The position numbers and the translations under genes were made by a program. Of a stretch of 64,000 nt of DNA, positions 48,200 through 56,650 are shown one piece after another. A model generated the notes under the pieces. It did not search any database. It saw nothing but the letters and a program-made list of their open reading frames with translations, and had not been told where the DNA came from. This DNA comes from Polyangiaceae bacterium. Lineage in GTDB: Bacteria > Myxococcota_A > Polyangia > Polyangiales > Polyangiaceae. Position 1 is the first letter of the stretch. Every line of letters begins with the position of its first letter. The DNA lies in NCBI GenBank assembly GCA_015075635.1, contig JABTUA010000003.1, positions 310,001 to 374,000 on the forward strand, in the 5' to 3' direction.

Positions 48200-49012
48200 T
48201 CACTCCTCGAGGCAGAACTCGCGTACCAGGCGCGCCGTGTCCCGGGGCCGCTCCGTCGGGAAGTCGTGGCCCGCGCCGGGCAGCGTCGCGAGGCGCGCGC
48301 CGGGGATGGCGCGGGCCAGGTGCGCCGAGTTGTCGGCGTGAATCAAGACGTCGGCGTCACCGGTGACCACCAGCGTCGGCATGCGGAGCTGCCCGAGGCG
48401 CGTGCTGGCGTCGTGGCGCGCGGCGGCGAAGAGCTGGTAGATCACGCCGCGCCGGCTGGGCGGCAGCTCCCGCGCGATCTGCACCCACTCGTCCACGACG
48501 TGGGGAGACTCGCGCTGGAAGTCCGGGGACAGGATCAGTGCCGCCGTCTTGCGGATGGCCTGCTCGGCGGGCAGCCGCATGGGCGCCACCAGCCGGAGCG
48601 CCGTTCGCCAGTCGAGCGGCACGCCCGTACCACCCCCGGCGCGCGTGCAGCCGAGCACCAGCTTGGCCACCCGGTCGCCGTGCCGGAGCGCGAGCTCCTG
48701 GGCGATCATGCCGCCCAGCGAGACTCCGAGCACGCTCGCCGCGTCGATGTCGAGCCAGTCGAGGAGCGCTGCCGCGTCGTCCGCCATGTCGCGCGTGGAG
48801 AAGGGCAAGAGCGGGACGCCGCTCTTGCCGATGCCGCGGTTGTCGATCAGCACCAACCGGAAGCTCTGCTCGAGCTCGCCGAGGACGGCGCCCCAGTGCC
48901 GGCTGGTGCGCGCGAGGCCGCGGATCATCAGCAGCGGCGGAGCCTCGGGCGCACCCCTGAGGGCGTAGGCGATACGATGACCTCGGCGGTTCAGGTATTG
49001 GACGCGCAGCAC
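48200..49012 (-). CDS. alpha/beta-hydrolase
   Basis: A 270-aa hydrolase from GTG 49012. Typical of the AB-hydrolase-1 family: LMIRGLARTSRHWG (oxyanion HG-type region, here IRG), DNRGIGKSG, nucleophile elbow VLGVSLGGMIAQELAL (Ser in GVSLGG), TLVVTGDADVLI (Asp) and LPGAGHDFPTERP (His). Cytoplasmic, no signal. The family includes esterases, epoxide hydrolases and haloalkane dehalogenases; the substrate is not readable. Monocistronic; divergent from the NtrC-type regulator by 46 bp. Confidence 0.85.
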   Translation of the reverse strand: MLRVQYLNRRGHRIAYALRGAPEAPPLLMIRGLARTSRHWGAVLGELEQSFRLVLIDNRGIGKSGVPLLPFSTRDMADDAAALLDWLDIDAASVLGVSLGGMIAQELALRHGDRVAKLVLGCTRAGGGTGVPLDWRTALRLVAPMRLPAEQAIRKTAALILSPDFQRESPHVVDEWVQIARELPPSRRGVIYQLFAAARHDASTRLGQLRMPTLVVTGDADVLIHADNSAHLARAIPGARLATLPGAGHDFPTERPRDTARLVREFCLEE

Positions 49013-49058
49013 GGGACATTGCTATCGCAGCGAAGGGCGAGCTGCGCTAGAAAAACTC

Positions 49059-50450
49059 ATGCGTCCGCGCAGCCTGAGCCTCCTGATCGCCGCGACCGAC
49101 GACGCTGCGGCTCACGAGCTGGCGGGGCTCGCGGCCGACGCGGGCGTCGTGCCGCGCCGGGTGCAGGACGGCTGGTCCGCGCTGGGCCTGCTCCGGGCCG
49201 GCGATTTCGACGCACTGGTGTGTGACATCACGCTGCCCGACATCACCATCGGCGAGCTGGTGGCGGAGGTGCAGAAGCTCGACGCCAACCTGCCGGTGGT
49301 GGTGATGGTCGAGCCGGGGCGGGTGGGTGACGGCGTGGCTGCGGTACGGGCCGGGGCGGCCGACTTCTTGCGCAAGCCGCTGGAGCGCGAAGAGGTGAGC
49401 TACGTGGTGAGCAAGGTGCTGCGCGGCGCGACCGTGGACGACGAAGAGCCCCCGCGTTCCATGGTCATGCCGCCCGAGCTGCGCATGATCGGTGGCTCCA
49501 AGGCGATGCAGGACCTGGCGCAGACGCTGCGCCGCGCGGCGGACGGCGTGGCCACGGTGCTGGTGCGCGGCGAGAGCGGCAGCGGCAAGGAGCTGGTGGC
49601 GCGCCAGCTCCACCAGCTGAGCCCGCGCCGCGCCGGTCCGTTCGTGAAGGTCCACTGCGCCGCGCTCCCAGACAACCTGCTCGAGAGCGAGCTGTTCGGC
49701 TACGAGAAAGGAGCCTTCACCGGCGCCACCGCCAGGAAGCCGGGGCGGGTGGAGCTGGCCGAAGGCGGCACGCTGTTCCTGGACGAGATCGGCGACATCA
49801 GCGCGGCCACGCAGGTGAAGCTCCTGCGCGTGCTCCAGGATCGCGAGTACGAGCGGCTCGGGGGCACCGAGACGCTGCGCGCCGACGTGCGCTTCGTGGT
49901 GGCGACGCACCGCGATCTGGCGGCGATGGTCAAGGCAGGGAGCTTCCGCGCCGATCTGTTCTACCGGCTCAACGTGGTCTCGCTGGAGGTGCCGCCGCTC
50001 GCCGCTCGGGCGGAGGACGTCGAGGCCTTGGCCCTGCACTTCTGCGACAGCGTCGCGCGGGCCAACGGTCGCGCGGGCATCGCGCTGGACGTGGACGCGC
50101 TCGAGCTCTTGCGCGCCGAGCGCTGGCCCGGCAACGTGCGCCAGCTCCAGAACTTCATCGAGCGCCTGGTGGTGCTGAACAAGGGGCCGCGCATCCGCCG
50201 GGCCGACGTCGAGCGGGAGCTCGGGCGGCAGGCGGGCCCCGCGGGCTTCGCGGAGGCGGAGGGCTTGGCGCCGAAGATCTCACTCGAGAGCTCGGTCATC
50301 GACCTGTCGCTCGCGGTGCAGAAGGCCGAGCGGCGCGCCATCCAGCGCGCGCTGGAGAAGGCGGGCGGAAACCGGAACCTGGCGGCGCGACTGCTCGGGA
50401 TCAGCCGGCGCAGCCTGTACTACAAGCTCGGAGAGCTCGGCATCGAGTGA
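49059..50450 (+). CDS. NtrC-family sigma-54-dependent response regulator
   Basis: A 463-aa regulator from ATG 49059. Receiver-like domain (1-120) with the acidic pair TDD, phosphoacceptor candidate Asp56 in VCDITLPD and a KPLE lysine, but the conserved Thr/Ser after strand four is replaced (VVVMVEP). Central AAA+ domain: Walker A GESGSGKE, sigma-54 contact loop GAFTGA, Walker B LFLDEIGD, FYRLNVVSLEVPPL and WPGNVRQLQNFIERL. C-terminal Fis-type helix-turn-helix (RNLAARLLGISRRSLYYKLGEL). It activates sigma-54 promoters; no histidine kinase is next to it. Convergent with the unknown membrane protein gene, 4 bp apart. Confidence 0.93.
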   Translation: MRPRSLSLLIAATDDAAAHELAGLAADAGVVPRRVQDGWSALGLLRAGDFDALVCDITLPDITIGELVAEVQKLDANLPVVVMVEPGRVGDGVAAVRAGAADFLRKPLEREEVSYVVSKVLRGATVDDEEPPRSMVMPPELRMIGGSKAMQDLAQTLRRAADGVATVLVRGESGSGKELVARQLHQLSPRRAGPFVKVHCAALPDNLLESELFGYEKGAFTGATARKPGRVELAEGGTLFLDEIGDISAATQVKLLRVLQDREYERLGGTETLRADVRFVVATHRDLAAMVKAGSFRADLFYRLNVVSLEVPPLAARAEDVEALALHFCDSVARANGRAGIALDVDALELLRAERWPGNVRQLQNFIERLVVLNKGPRIRRADVERELGRQAGPAGFAEAEGLAPKISLESSVIDLSLAVQKAERRAIQRALEKAGGNRNLAARLLGISRRSLYYKLGELGIE

Positions 50451-50454
50451 GAGC

Positions 50455-52221
50455 TCAGGGGTTCTTGAACCACTTGGCCAGGTAGCGGCCGCGGAACTGA
50501 TCGAAGGCGCTCTTCAGCATGCTCGCGTACACCGCGGCCTCCAGGGCCCCGGCGGAGGGCTGATCCGCGTGTTTGGCGATCAGCTCGTGGGACACGTTCT
50601 CGCCGGCCGTGAACTTGCTCTTGAGCGGCGCGCTATCGCCGGGCACGACGAAGGTGGTGCGGAAGAACAGCAAGAGGCCGATGAACACGCCGCGGGGCTT
50701 GTCCCGCGCCACCGCGCCCCCGGACCACTCCAGGCGGTGGCTGATGACCAGCGTGGGGACCTTCACCTCCGGAGCCTCCTCGGACTCGCCTTCCACCGGC
50801 GGTCCCACCACGAAGCTCAGGATCTCGGGCTCGAAGACCTTGCCGAAGCGCTCCGCCAGCGCCTTCGCCAGCTCGGTCTCGCTGGGCTCGAGGCGCTTGG
50901 GCTCGAAGTACTGCGCCGGGTAGCTGGCGGCGCCGTTGAACATCGGGTTCTTGCGGATGGCGGCGTCGGCGCGTCCCAGCGTCTTCGAGGCCTGGCGCTG
51001 GAAGCGGATCTCCACCGACGGGCCGCGGTGCCCTTCTGCGGTCTTGGTGGCGCCGGTCTTCTCCGCGAACGCGATCAGCTTGTCCACGAGCTCGGCGTGG
51101 TCCTCTCCGCCGTCCGCCATCTCCTTGCGGTAGCGGGCCTTGGCCCGCGCGAACAGGGCGCGACGCGCCTCCGCAAACGCGTCGTTCAAGCCGTGGTCCG
51201 GGTGCTGCTCGGCGAAGTCGAGCAGCGCGGCCAGCGTGCCCTTGGCCTTGGCGCGCTCGAGCTCGGCGACCATGGCGTTCTTCTTCGCCGCGTCCACCTC
51301 CGGCTGAATCCCGGTCTTGGGGTACTCGCGGATGAAGTCGTCGATGGCAGCTACCGTGCCTTGCTCGACGGCCACCCTGAGCACCGCCCGGGGCAGGAGC
51401 ACTTCCGAGACGATGTCGCGGTGGCGCTTTCCCCGGGCCAAATAGCCGCGGTAGGAGGCAACGTCGTTCTTGGCCTGCGCCGCGGCCAGCATGCGGTTGT
51501 CGCTGGAGGTGTTGCGCAGCCAGAAGAGCGCGCCCCCGAGGGCGCAGCCGAGCGCGATGCCGACGAGCCAGCGCTGGCTCTCCCAGATCGGGGCGCTGCG
51601 CGCGAGCGGAGCGGTCGGCGCCAGGGGGCTGACGACCGCTGGCGGCTGGAGCGGATCGATCTCGAAGCGGGCCTTGGCGTCCAGGCTCGGGAGCCGTGCT
51701 CGCGCCGCCTCGACGAGATCGACGGCCTCCTGCGCGCGGGCCGGATCGGCCAGAGAGAGCTGGAACTCCTCGGAGCCGAACACGAGCGTGACCATGCCGG
51801 CGGGGCCCTTCGCCACCTTCGTCAGGCTGTCGAGCGGATGGACGCGGAAGCGGCTGTCGCGCGCGTCGAGCAGCTCCGCGCCGAACAGATAGACTCCGGG
51901 CTTGAACGGCAAGTCGCCCAAGCGGGACTTGATCTCCAGGGCGGAGAGCAGCCCGACCGCGACGGCCGAGAGCAGCGCCGCGTACAGGGCGAGCACCGGC
52001 AGGGGATGGAGCGCCAGCGCGCTGCCCGAGTTGCCGAGCCCGACCAGGGCGACGAGCGCGACGGCGACGGTGGCCGCGGCTGCGACGCCGATCCAGCGGA
52101 TGGCCTGCGACTTCGTCCCGAGCCGGTGGAGGATGGGACGGGGCTCGAAGCGCCCGCTGAGCGCTTCGAGCAGCCGGTCCTGTACGGGCCGGGGCAAGCC
52201 GTAGAAGTCGACCTCTTTCAT
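50455..52221 (-). CDS. unknown membrane protein with two helical hairpins
   Basis: A 588-aa protein starting ATG 52221. Two membrane helices near residues 45-65 and 72-93, a cytoplasmic domain (SRLGDLPFKPGVYLFGAELLDARDSRFRVHPLDSL) that looks like a small beta barrel or PH-like fold, one more helix near 217-235 (GIALGCALGGALFW), then a long helical region with TPR-like pattern (DVASYRGYLARGKRHRDI...AIDDFIREYPKTG, AALLDFAEQHPDHGLNDAFAEARRALFARAKARYRKEM) and a beta-rich C-terminus (TLVISHRLEWSGG, GVFIGLLLFFRTTFVVPGD). No catalytic motif. Monocistronic, function unknown. Confidence 0.7.
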   Translation of the reverse strand: MKEVDFYGLPRPVQDRLLEALSGRFEPRPILHRLGTKSQAIRWIGVAAAATVAVALVALVGLGNSGSALALHPLPVLALYAALLSAVAVGLLSALEIKSRLGDLPFKPGVYLFGAELLDARDSRFRVHPLDSLTKVAKGPAGMVTLVFGSEEFQLSLADPARAQEAVDLVEAARARLPSLDAKARFEIDPLQPPAVVSPLAPTAPLARSAPIWESQRWLVGIALGCALGGALFWLRNTSSDNRMLAAAQAKNDVASYRGYLARGKRHRDIVSEVLLPRAVLRVAVEQGTVAAIDDFIREYPKTGIQPEVDAAKKNAMVAELERAKAKGTLAALLDFAEQHPDHGLNDAFAEARRALFARAKARYRKEMADGGEDHAELVDKLIAFAEKTGATKTAEGHRGPSVEIRFQRQASKTLGRADAAIRKNPMFNGAASYPAQYFEPKRLEPSETELAKALAERFGKVFEPEILSFVVGPPVEGESEEAPEVKVPTLVISHRLEWSGGAVARDKPRGVFIGLLLFFRTTFVVPGDSAPLKSKFTAGENVSHELIAKHADQPSAGALEAAVYASMLKSAFDQFRGRYLAKWFKNP

Positions 52222-52329
52222 GCCGGGCCGCCCCTCCGAGCCCCCGGCGCAGGCCCCAGGGCTTCGATCGGAGCGCCCCATGAGGTACCCGACCTGGCGC
52301 GTGCCGTGAAGCGGGGCGTCTCTGCAGCC

Positions 52330-52403
52330 CAACCGGGCTCGGTTGCGCGCGGGCCGGTTCCGTGGCCCACTGCCGGGGCGGCTCTCGGGAGCCGCCCTTT
52401 CTT
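52330..52403 (+). ncRNA. candidate structured RNA or leader ending in an intrinsic terminator
   Basis: Three successive hairpins in the 200-bp region between divergent genes: CAACCG-GGCT-CGGTTG (52330-52345), GGGCC with an 8-nt loop and GGCCC, then a strong stem GGGCGGCTC-tcgg-GAGCCGCCC at 52376-52397 followed by TTTCTT. The last has the look of a rho-independent terminator on the plus strand although no plus-strand gene lies upstream. It ends about 17 bp before the lipoprotein start, so it could be a separate small RNA or an attenuating leader. No conserved RNA family recognised. Confidence 0.35.
52376..52403 (+). terminator. intrinsic terminator-like hairpin
   Basis: Perfect 9-bp stem GGGCGGCTC/GAGCCGCCC with loop tcgg and downstream TTTCTT, the best terminator shape in the window. 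It lies just before the lipoprotein gene at 52420, so it would stop transcription entering from upstream or attenuate the lipoprotein transcript. Confidence 0.55.
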
Positions 52404-52419
52404 GCACCAGGGGTGCGCC

Positions 52420-52740
52420 ATGCGCTGGCTCGTCCTCGTTCTATTGGCGTTTTCGCTGATCGTCGGCTGCGACATGAACCCGCAGCCCGAGGTGCCCGGG
52501 GCCGATGAGCCCGAGGCCGCGGGCGGAGCCTCCGGCGCGGCAGGAGCCCCGGGCGCGGATCTGGAGGTGCCGAGCGCCAACGACGACGATCCGGGACGCG
52601 CCGTGGATCCCGATCCCACGGACTACAGCGGCGGGCTCCAGGCGGGCGGGAAGACCGCGCGCCCCGATGGCGGCGTGCGCGAGGTCCCCGACGCCGCAAC
52701 CGATGCGCAGTCGCCCCCGCCCGTGGTCGTCGCCAACTGA
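52420..52740 (+). CDS. small Pro/Ala/Asp-rich lipoprotein
   Basis: A 106-aa protein from ATG 52420: lipoprotein signal MRWLVLVLLAFSLIVGC (Cys17), and a low-complexity acidic body (DMNPQPEVPGADEPEAAGG, NDDDPGRAVDPDPTDYSGG) without predicted fold. It ends 28 bp before the His-rich lipoprotein, so both could share a transcript. The gene starts directly after a terminator-like hairpin (52376-52403). Function unknown. Confidence 0.6.
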   Translation: MRWLVLVLLAFSLIVGCDMNPQPEVPGADEPEAAGGASGAAGAPGADLEVPSANDDDPGRAVDPDPTDYSGGLQAGGKTARPDGGVREVPDAATDAQSPPPVVVAN

Positions 52741-52768
52741 GCTCGACTTCGACTAGGGTCCGCGCGCC

Positions 52769-53185
52769 ATGACCCTTCGACTGCTCTCGGTTCCGTTCGC
52801 CGCGCTCGCTCTCGTCGCTTGCGGTGGATCACCGCCTGCGGAGTCGCCGCCCTCCGGCCATCACCACGGCGCGCACCACGGCGAAGGCCAAGGCCACGGC
52901 CACGGCCACGGTGCAGAGCACAAGGACCCCGACAAGCTCTCACCGGAGCTGAAGGACTTCCACGCGGTGCTCTCTCCGCTCTGGCACATGGACAAGGGAC
53001 CGGGCCGCGCCGACAAGACCTGCGCGGAGGTCGCGAAGCTGCAAGAGAAGGCCGACGGGACCAAGGACGCCGAGCTCACCGCCGCCGTGAAGGCCCTCGG
53101 GGACGAGTGCGCGAAGGAAGGGCGCGCGGAATTCGACGCGCGCTTCACCGCCGTGCACGAGCGTTTTCACGCGCTGGCCAGGTGA
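52769..53185 (+). CDS. His-rich putative metal-binding lipoprotein
   Basis: A 138-aa lipoprotein from ATG 52769: signal PFAALALVAC (Cys18), then a His/Gly-rich stretch (residues 31-51, HHHGAHHGEGQGHGHGHG followed by AEH) with eleven or so His, a typical low-affinity Ni/Zn/Cu chelating segment. The C-terminal 85 residues are helical (LKDFHAVLSPLWHMDKGPGRADKTCAEVAKL, two Cys, AVHERFHALAR) and could be a four-helix bundle also holding metal via its His. Periplasmic metal buffering is inferred. Its 3' end overlaps the convergent gene by 41 bp. Confidence 0.75.
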   Translation: MTLRLLSVPFAALALVACGGSPPAESPPSGHHHGAHHGEGQGHGHGHGAEHKDPDKLSPELKDFHAVLSPLWHMDKGPGRADKTCAEVAKLQEKADGTKDAELTAAVKALGDECAKEGRAEFDARFTAVHERFHALAR

Positions 53186-54881
53186 CGTTCGCGGCGAGCT
53201 CGAGCAGGGCCCGCCGCGCGCGCCCATGCCGGTCGAGCTGACGGGCGAACTCTTCTTCTCGGACCGCGCCTTTGGCGCGCACCAGCTCGGCTAGAGCGTG
53301 CAGCTCGCGGCGGCTCCAGTCGCCGACGCCGGGCAGGGCCAGGGCGAGCGGTGCCAGGCGCTCCCAGGCCAGGCGTTCGGTGCGGGACAGATCCGCGAGT
53401 CGCGTGTCGGTCAGCTCGGCGAGCTCTCGGGCGGAGACGCGCAGGCCTCGCTCCCGATCCGAGCCGAAGCGCGCCGCCAGGAAGTCGCTGACTGCGAGGG
53501 AAAAGGCGGAGAGTGGAAGCTTGCCCGCGATGTCGTCTCGGGGCTGACCGAGGTAGAGGAAGACGTAGTCCGAGGCCAGCCTGCGGAGCGCGTTCGGGGA
53601 CGAGCGGTACGCCGGATCGCGCCGGGCGAGGCGCTCCTCGCGTCGGAGCGTGGCGAGCAGGCGGGGGTTCTCCGGGGCGAAGCCCAGCTTGCGGTAGAAC
53701 CAGAAGGCGCCGGCTCTCAGCGCATCCCGGTTCTCGTGTCCGAGCTGGTAGGGGTGCACCGCGAAGGCGTTCGAGCCGAACAGCTGGTGCACCACGCCCA
53801 AGGCGCGCACGTAGTGCTCGCTGGTCTCCACGCCGCGGAAGGTGGTGAAGACGTGGTAGTTCACCTCGGCGGACTCGAACAAGAGCGCTGCCTGGTAATA
53901 GCCGACGGGCACGCCGTTCTTGAGCAGCAGGAACACGTACAAGGTCTCGACCAGGGCGCGATGCTCGGGAGCGAGGCCCAAGCAAGCCAAGCTGAGCCCG
54001 CCGCCCGCGTCGATGAGCCGAACGTCGTCCGGGCTGGCGTACATGATGCCGTCCAGATCGCGACCGCGGCTGATCAGCGACGTGCGGGCGAGCTCGATGA
54101 CCTGCTGCCCATCGCGGCGCGAGAGCGGCTCGACCGAACGCAGGCGCCGGCGCACGCTCTGGGCCACGGGCGGGCGGGCCCGCGACAGCGGCCGGCACTG
54201 GAACACCGGCTCGCCGCCAGCGAGCCAGGCCGTGCTGCGCGACGGCGAGCCAGGTGCGGCGTCGAGGCGCAGCGGCTTTCCCAGGTCGTGGAACAGGCTC
54301 TCGCGCTCGCGCGGGCCCACGCCGAGCGCGGCGAAGCGCCGGATCAGGAACGTCGCGTCGGTCTCCCGGGGGCCTTTCAGTCGCTCGAGCCATTGCCGGG
54401 GCGACAAGCCGAGCTCCGGGTCGGGCCACTCCGCGTAGGGTAGGAGCAGCGGCAGCACTTGCTCGAAGCGCTCGCGCTCGCGGCCGGACAGCGCCTGCCA
54501 GTCGACGTGGAGCTGAGCCGGCCAGCGCTCGGCGAGCCAGCGCGCCGTGACCCAGTGAAAGGGGAAGTGCAGGCTCGTCCCGGCGATGCCGCTGTCGGAC
54601 AGGCGCTTCGCGTGCCGCCCGAGGTCCGGGCGCGACGCGAAGACCTCCAGCACCTCGCGCGCCGCGGCGAGCACAGCTGCGTCGTCGGGGTAGGCCCGCA
54701 GAAAGCACGCGACTTCGTGAAGGCGAAAGAGCTCGGGCGCGCTCCTCGAGCGAGCCCCGCCGAGCTGCGCCAGGAGCTCGCGCTTCCGCGGCGCGAGCCC
54801 CGCGGCGTACTCGCGCGCGATGCGCTCGAGCTCACGGAGCGCGCGCGACGCGCTCGGCCCGCTACGCGCGCGAGGGCTCAG
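53145..54881 (-). CDS. large unknown protein, probable CTG start coupled to kinase
   Basis: A 578-aa protein if it begins at CTG 54881. The first GTG in frame is 54674, but the 69 codons before it read as real protein (SASRALRELERIAREYAAGL, PRKRELLAQLGG, ELFRLHEVACFLRAYPDD) and contain no ATG, GTG or TTG. CTG at 54879-54881 overlaps the kinase stop as CTGA, just as ATGA/GTGA overlaps elsewhere here. The body is rich in Arg/Leu with segments such as LIDAGGGLSLACLGLAPEHRALVETLYVFLLLKNGVPVGYYQAALLFESAEVNYHVFTTFRG and ENRDALRAGAFWFYRKLGF, the last like an acetyltransferase (GNAT) end. Not recognised as a known family. Works with the kinase, in all likelihood. Confidence 0.7.
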   Translation of the reverse strand: MSPRARSGPSASRALRELERIAREYAAGLAPRKRELLAQLGGARSRSAPELFRLHEVACFLRAYPDDAAVLAAAREVLEVFASRPDLGRHAKRLSDSGIAGTSLHFPFHWVTARWLAERWPAQLHVDWQALSGRERERFEQVLPLLLPYAEWPDPELGLSPRQWLERLKGPRETDATFLIRRFAALGVGPRERESLFHDLGKPLRLDAAPGSPSRSTAWLAGGEPVFQCRPLSRARPPVAQSVRRRLRSVEPLSRRDGQQVIELARTSLISRGRDLDGIMYASPDDVRLIDAGGGLSLACLGLAPEHRALVETLYVFLLLKNGVPVGYYQAALLFESAEVNYHVFTTFRGVETSEHYVRALGVVHQLFGSNAFAVHPYQLGHENRDALRAGAFWFYRKLGFAPENPRLLATLRREERLARRDPAYRSSPNALRRLASDYVFLYLGQPRDDIAGKLPLSAFSLAVSDFLAARFGSDRERGLRVSARELAELTDTRLADLSRTERLAWERLAPLALALPGVGDWSRRELHALAELVRAKGAVREEEFARQLDRHGRARRALLELAANVTWPARENARARR

Positions 54882-55963
54882 AGCGCCCCCTGCGTGCGGA
54901 TCCAGTACAGGCCGTAGGCCGTGCCCGCGATCGCCAGCGCGAACAAGCAGAACGCGGCCACGAGCCAGGTGACGCTGCGGCCCTCGGCGGGCGACCCGGA
55001 TGCCACGGGCGCGAGCTCGGGATTCGCCATCACCGTGGTCGGGACGAAGGAGCTGCGCGCGCCATCTTCACGCGGCGCTCTCGCGATCAGCGGGGCGGGC
55101 GACAGCCCGTCGTAGACGCGTTCCAGATCGCCGAGCATCTCGTTCGCCGTCGAGTAGCGGGTCGCAGTGTCTTTGTCCGTCGCGCGCCAGATCACCGGCC
55201 AGAGCCGCGAGCTCTGGAGGAACGGCGGCAACGGGATGCGCTCGGGGCGGAGCTGCTCCAGGCAGGCCTCTGCCGCTGAGCAGGTCAAGGTCGGCTCGCC
55301 GCTGAGCATTTCGGCCAGCATCATCCCCGTCGCGTACAGGTCCATCGCCGGGATCGGCGTCTCGCCGCGGATCTGCTCGGGTGGCATGTAGCGCGGCGTT
55401 CCCACCAGGATGCCGGCGGCGGTCACCTGCGCTTCGGTGCCGTCCACGCTCTTCGCGATGCCGAAGTCGAGCACCTTGATCGAGCCGAGCCGGGACTCGT
55501 CGCTGCACACGAACACGTTGCCTGGCTTGATGTCGCGGTGGACGATGCCGACCTCGTGCGCCTCCATCAAGCTCCGCAGCACCTGCATGGTGATGGCGGC
55601 GGCGCGGGCCTCGGCCAGCGGGCCCTCGCGGCTCATCAGGCTCTTGAGCGGCTCGCCCTCCAGCAGCTCGTAGACGATGAACGGCATCGCCTGGGACCGC
55701 AGGTTGAAGCCGATCAGGCGGATGGTGTTCGGGTGCTGGAGCTTCGTCGCCAGCTCGGCTTCGCGCCGGAAGCGCTCGAGTCCGGCGGCGTCCACGCTCT
55801 CCGCCGAGAGCAGCTTCAGGGCGACCCCGGCGCCGTCCTTCAGGTCCGTGGCGCGGAAGACCTGGCCGAAGGCGCCCTCGCCGATCCGCGCGTCCAGCCG
55901 GTAGCGGCCGGAGATGACCATTCCGGGGCGGGGGTCCAGATCGTGCACGAGCGCCGCCATCAT
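54878..55963 (-). CDS. Ser/Thr protein kinase with C-terminal membrane anchor
   Basis: A 361-aa Hanks-type kinase: glycine loop GEGAFG (28-33), ATP-binding Lys50 in VALKLL, HRDIKPGN (about 136-143), DFG in VLDFGIAK, VGTPRYMPPEQI activation segment and complete C-lobe (DLYATGMMLAEMLSG). A flexible linker leads to one membrane segment near the C-terminus (VTWLVAAFCLFALAIAGTAYGLYWI), so the kinase domain is cytoplasmic and almost nothing is outside. MM start: either of two ATGs (55963, 55960). Followed by a coupled gene through CTGA. Target unknown. Confidence 0.93.
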   Translation of the reverse strand: MMAALVHDLDPRPGMVISGRYRLDARIGEGAFGQVFRATDLKDGAGVALKLLSAESVDAAGLERFRREAELATKLQHPNTIRLIGFNLRSQAMPFIVYELLEGEPLKSLMSREGPLAEARAAAITMQVLRSLMEAHEVGIVHRDIKPGNVFVCSDESRLGSIKVLDFGIAKSVDGTEAQVTAAGILVGTPRYMPPEQIRGETPIPAMDLYATGMMLAEMLSGEPTLTCSAAEACLEQLRPERIPLPPFLQSSRLWPVIWRATDKDTATRYSTANEMLGDLERVYDGLSPAPLIARAPREDGARSSFVPTTVMANPELAPVASGSPAEGRSVTWLVAAFCLFALAIAGTAYGLYWIRTQGAL

Positions 55964-55997
55964 GGCCCGAAGTGGGCTCGGGAGGCGAGCCTTCGGC

Positions 55998-56615
55998 TCA
56001 GCAGCTCTCGCCGGGCCGCTTGCAGAGCTTGAGGGTGAAGCCCGTGCAGTCGAGCTCCTGCACCGCCTCCGGGCAGCCGAGTATCGAGCACGTGTCCGAG
56101 CCGTCGTGGCACTCGAGCCGGCAGCCGCTGCCGTCGTCGCAGTTGACGCTGCACTCCTTGGTCTTGCACGTGAGGTCGCAGCTCTTGCCGTCGCAGTCGA
56201 GGGAGCAAGGCTTGCCCGCGCAGGTCATCGAGCACGGGCTCGCCGCACCGCACTTGGTCTCGCAGGTGGTGTCGGCCCCGCAGGTGACGTTGCAGCTCCC
56301 GTCGCACTGGTAGGCGCAGTCGCAGCCCGGCTCGCACGCGCAGGCGCCGCCACATTGCAGCTTGCACTGGCTCTCGGCACACATCGAGCACTGCCCCGAG
56401 CCGGCGCCTCCTCCGGCTCCCGCTGCTCCACCCGCTCCGGCCACGCCGGCGCTGCCACCGGGATTGCCGCCGGCACCCCCGGTAGCGCTGCCCCCGGAGC
56501 TGGTTCCTCCGGTGCTGCCGCCCGCGCCGCCGCTGCCGCCGGCCGCTGGGTTGGTGGACGACGACGAGCAGGCAACGAGCAGCAGCGCGCCCACGGCGAC
56601 GGCCAGGCGGGTCAT
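55998..56615 (-). CDS. Cys-repeat lipoprotein
   Basis: A 205-aa lipoprotein from ATG 56615 (the ATG ten codons earlier gives a worse signal): LAVAVGALLLVAC (Cys16), Gly/Ser/Ala linker to about residue 75, then some 26 Cys in a short repeat of about eight residues, C-x2/3-C, with alternating D/G/K (QCSMCAESQCKLQCGGACACEPGCDCAYQC, SCNVTCGADTTCETKC, SCDLTCKTKECSVNCD). This looks like a beta-helical or elongated disulfide ladder. No known function; structural or metal-binding surface protein. Divergent from the next gene across 35 bp. Confidence 0.75.
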   Translation of the reverse strand: MTRLAVAVGALLLVACSSSSTNPAAGGSGGAGGSTGGTSSGGSATGGAGGNPGGSAGVAGAGGAAGAGGGAGSGQCSMCAESQCKLQCGGACACEPGCDCAYQCDGSCNVTCGADTTCETKCGAASPCSMTCAGKPCSLDCDGKSCDLTCKTKECSVNCDDGSGCRLECHDGSDTCSILGCPEAVQELDCTGFTLKLCKRPGESC

Positions 56616-56650
56616 GACCCGAGGATAGAGCATCCGGGCAGGCACGCCCC

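Noticed and set aside
52320..52403. Hairpin run considered as a tRNA or SRP RNA
   Set aside because: No T-loop, anticodon arm, CCA-like end or the conserved SRP loop found.
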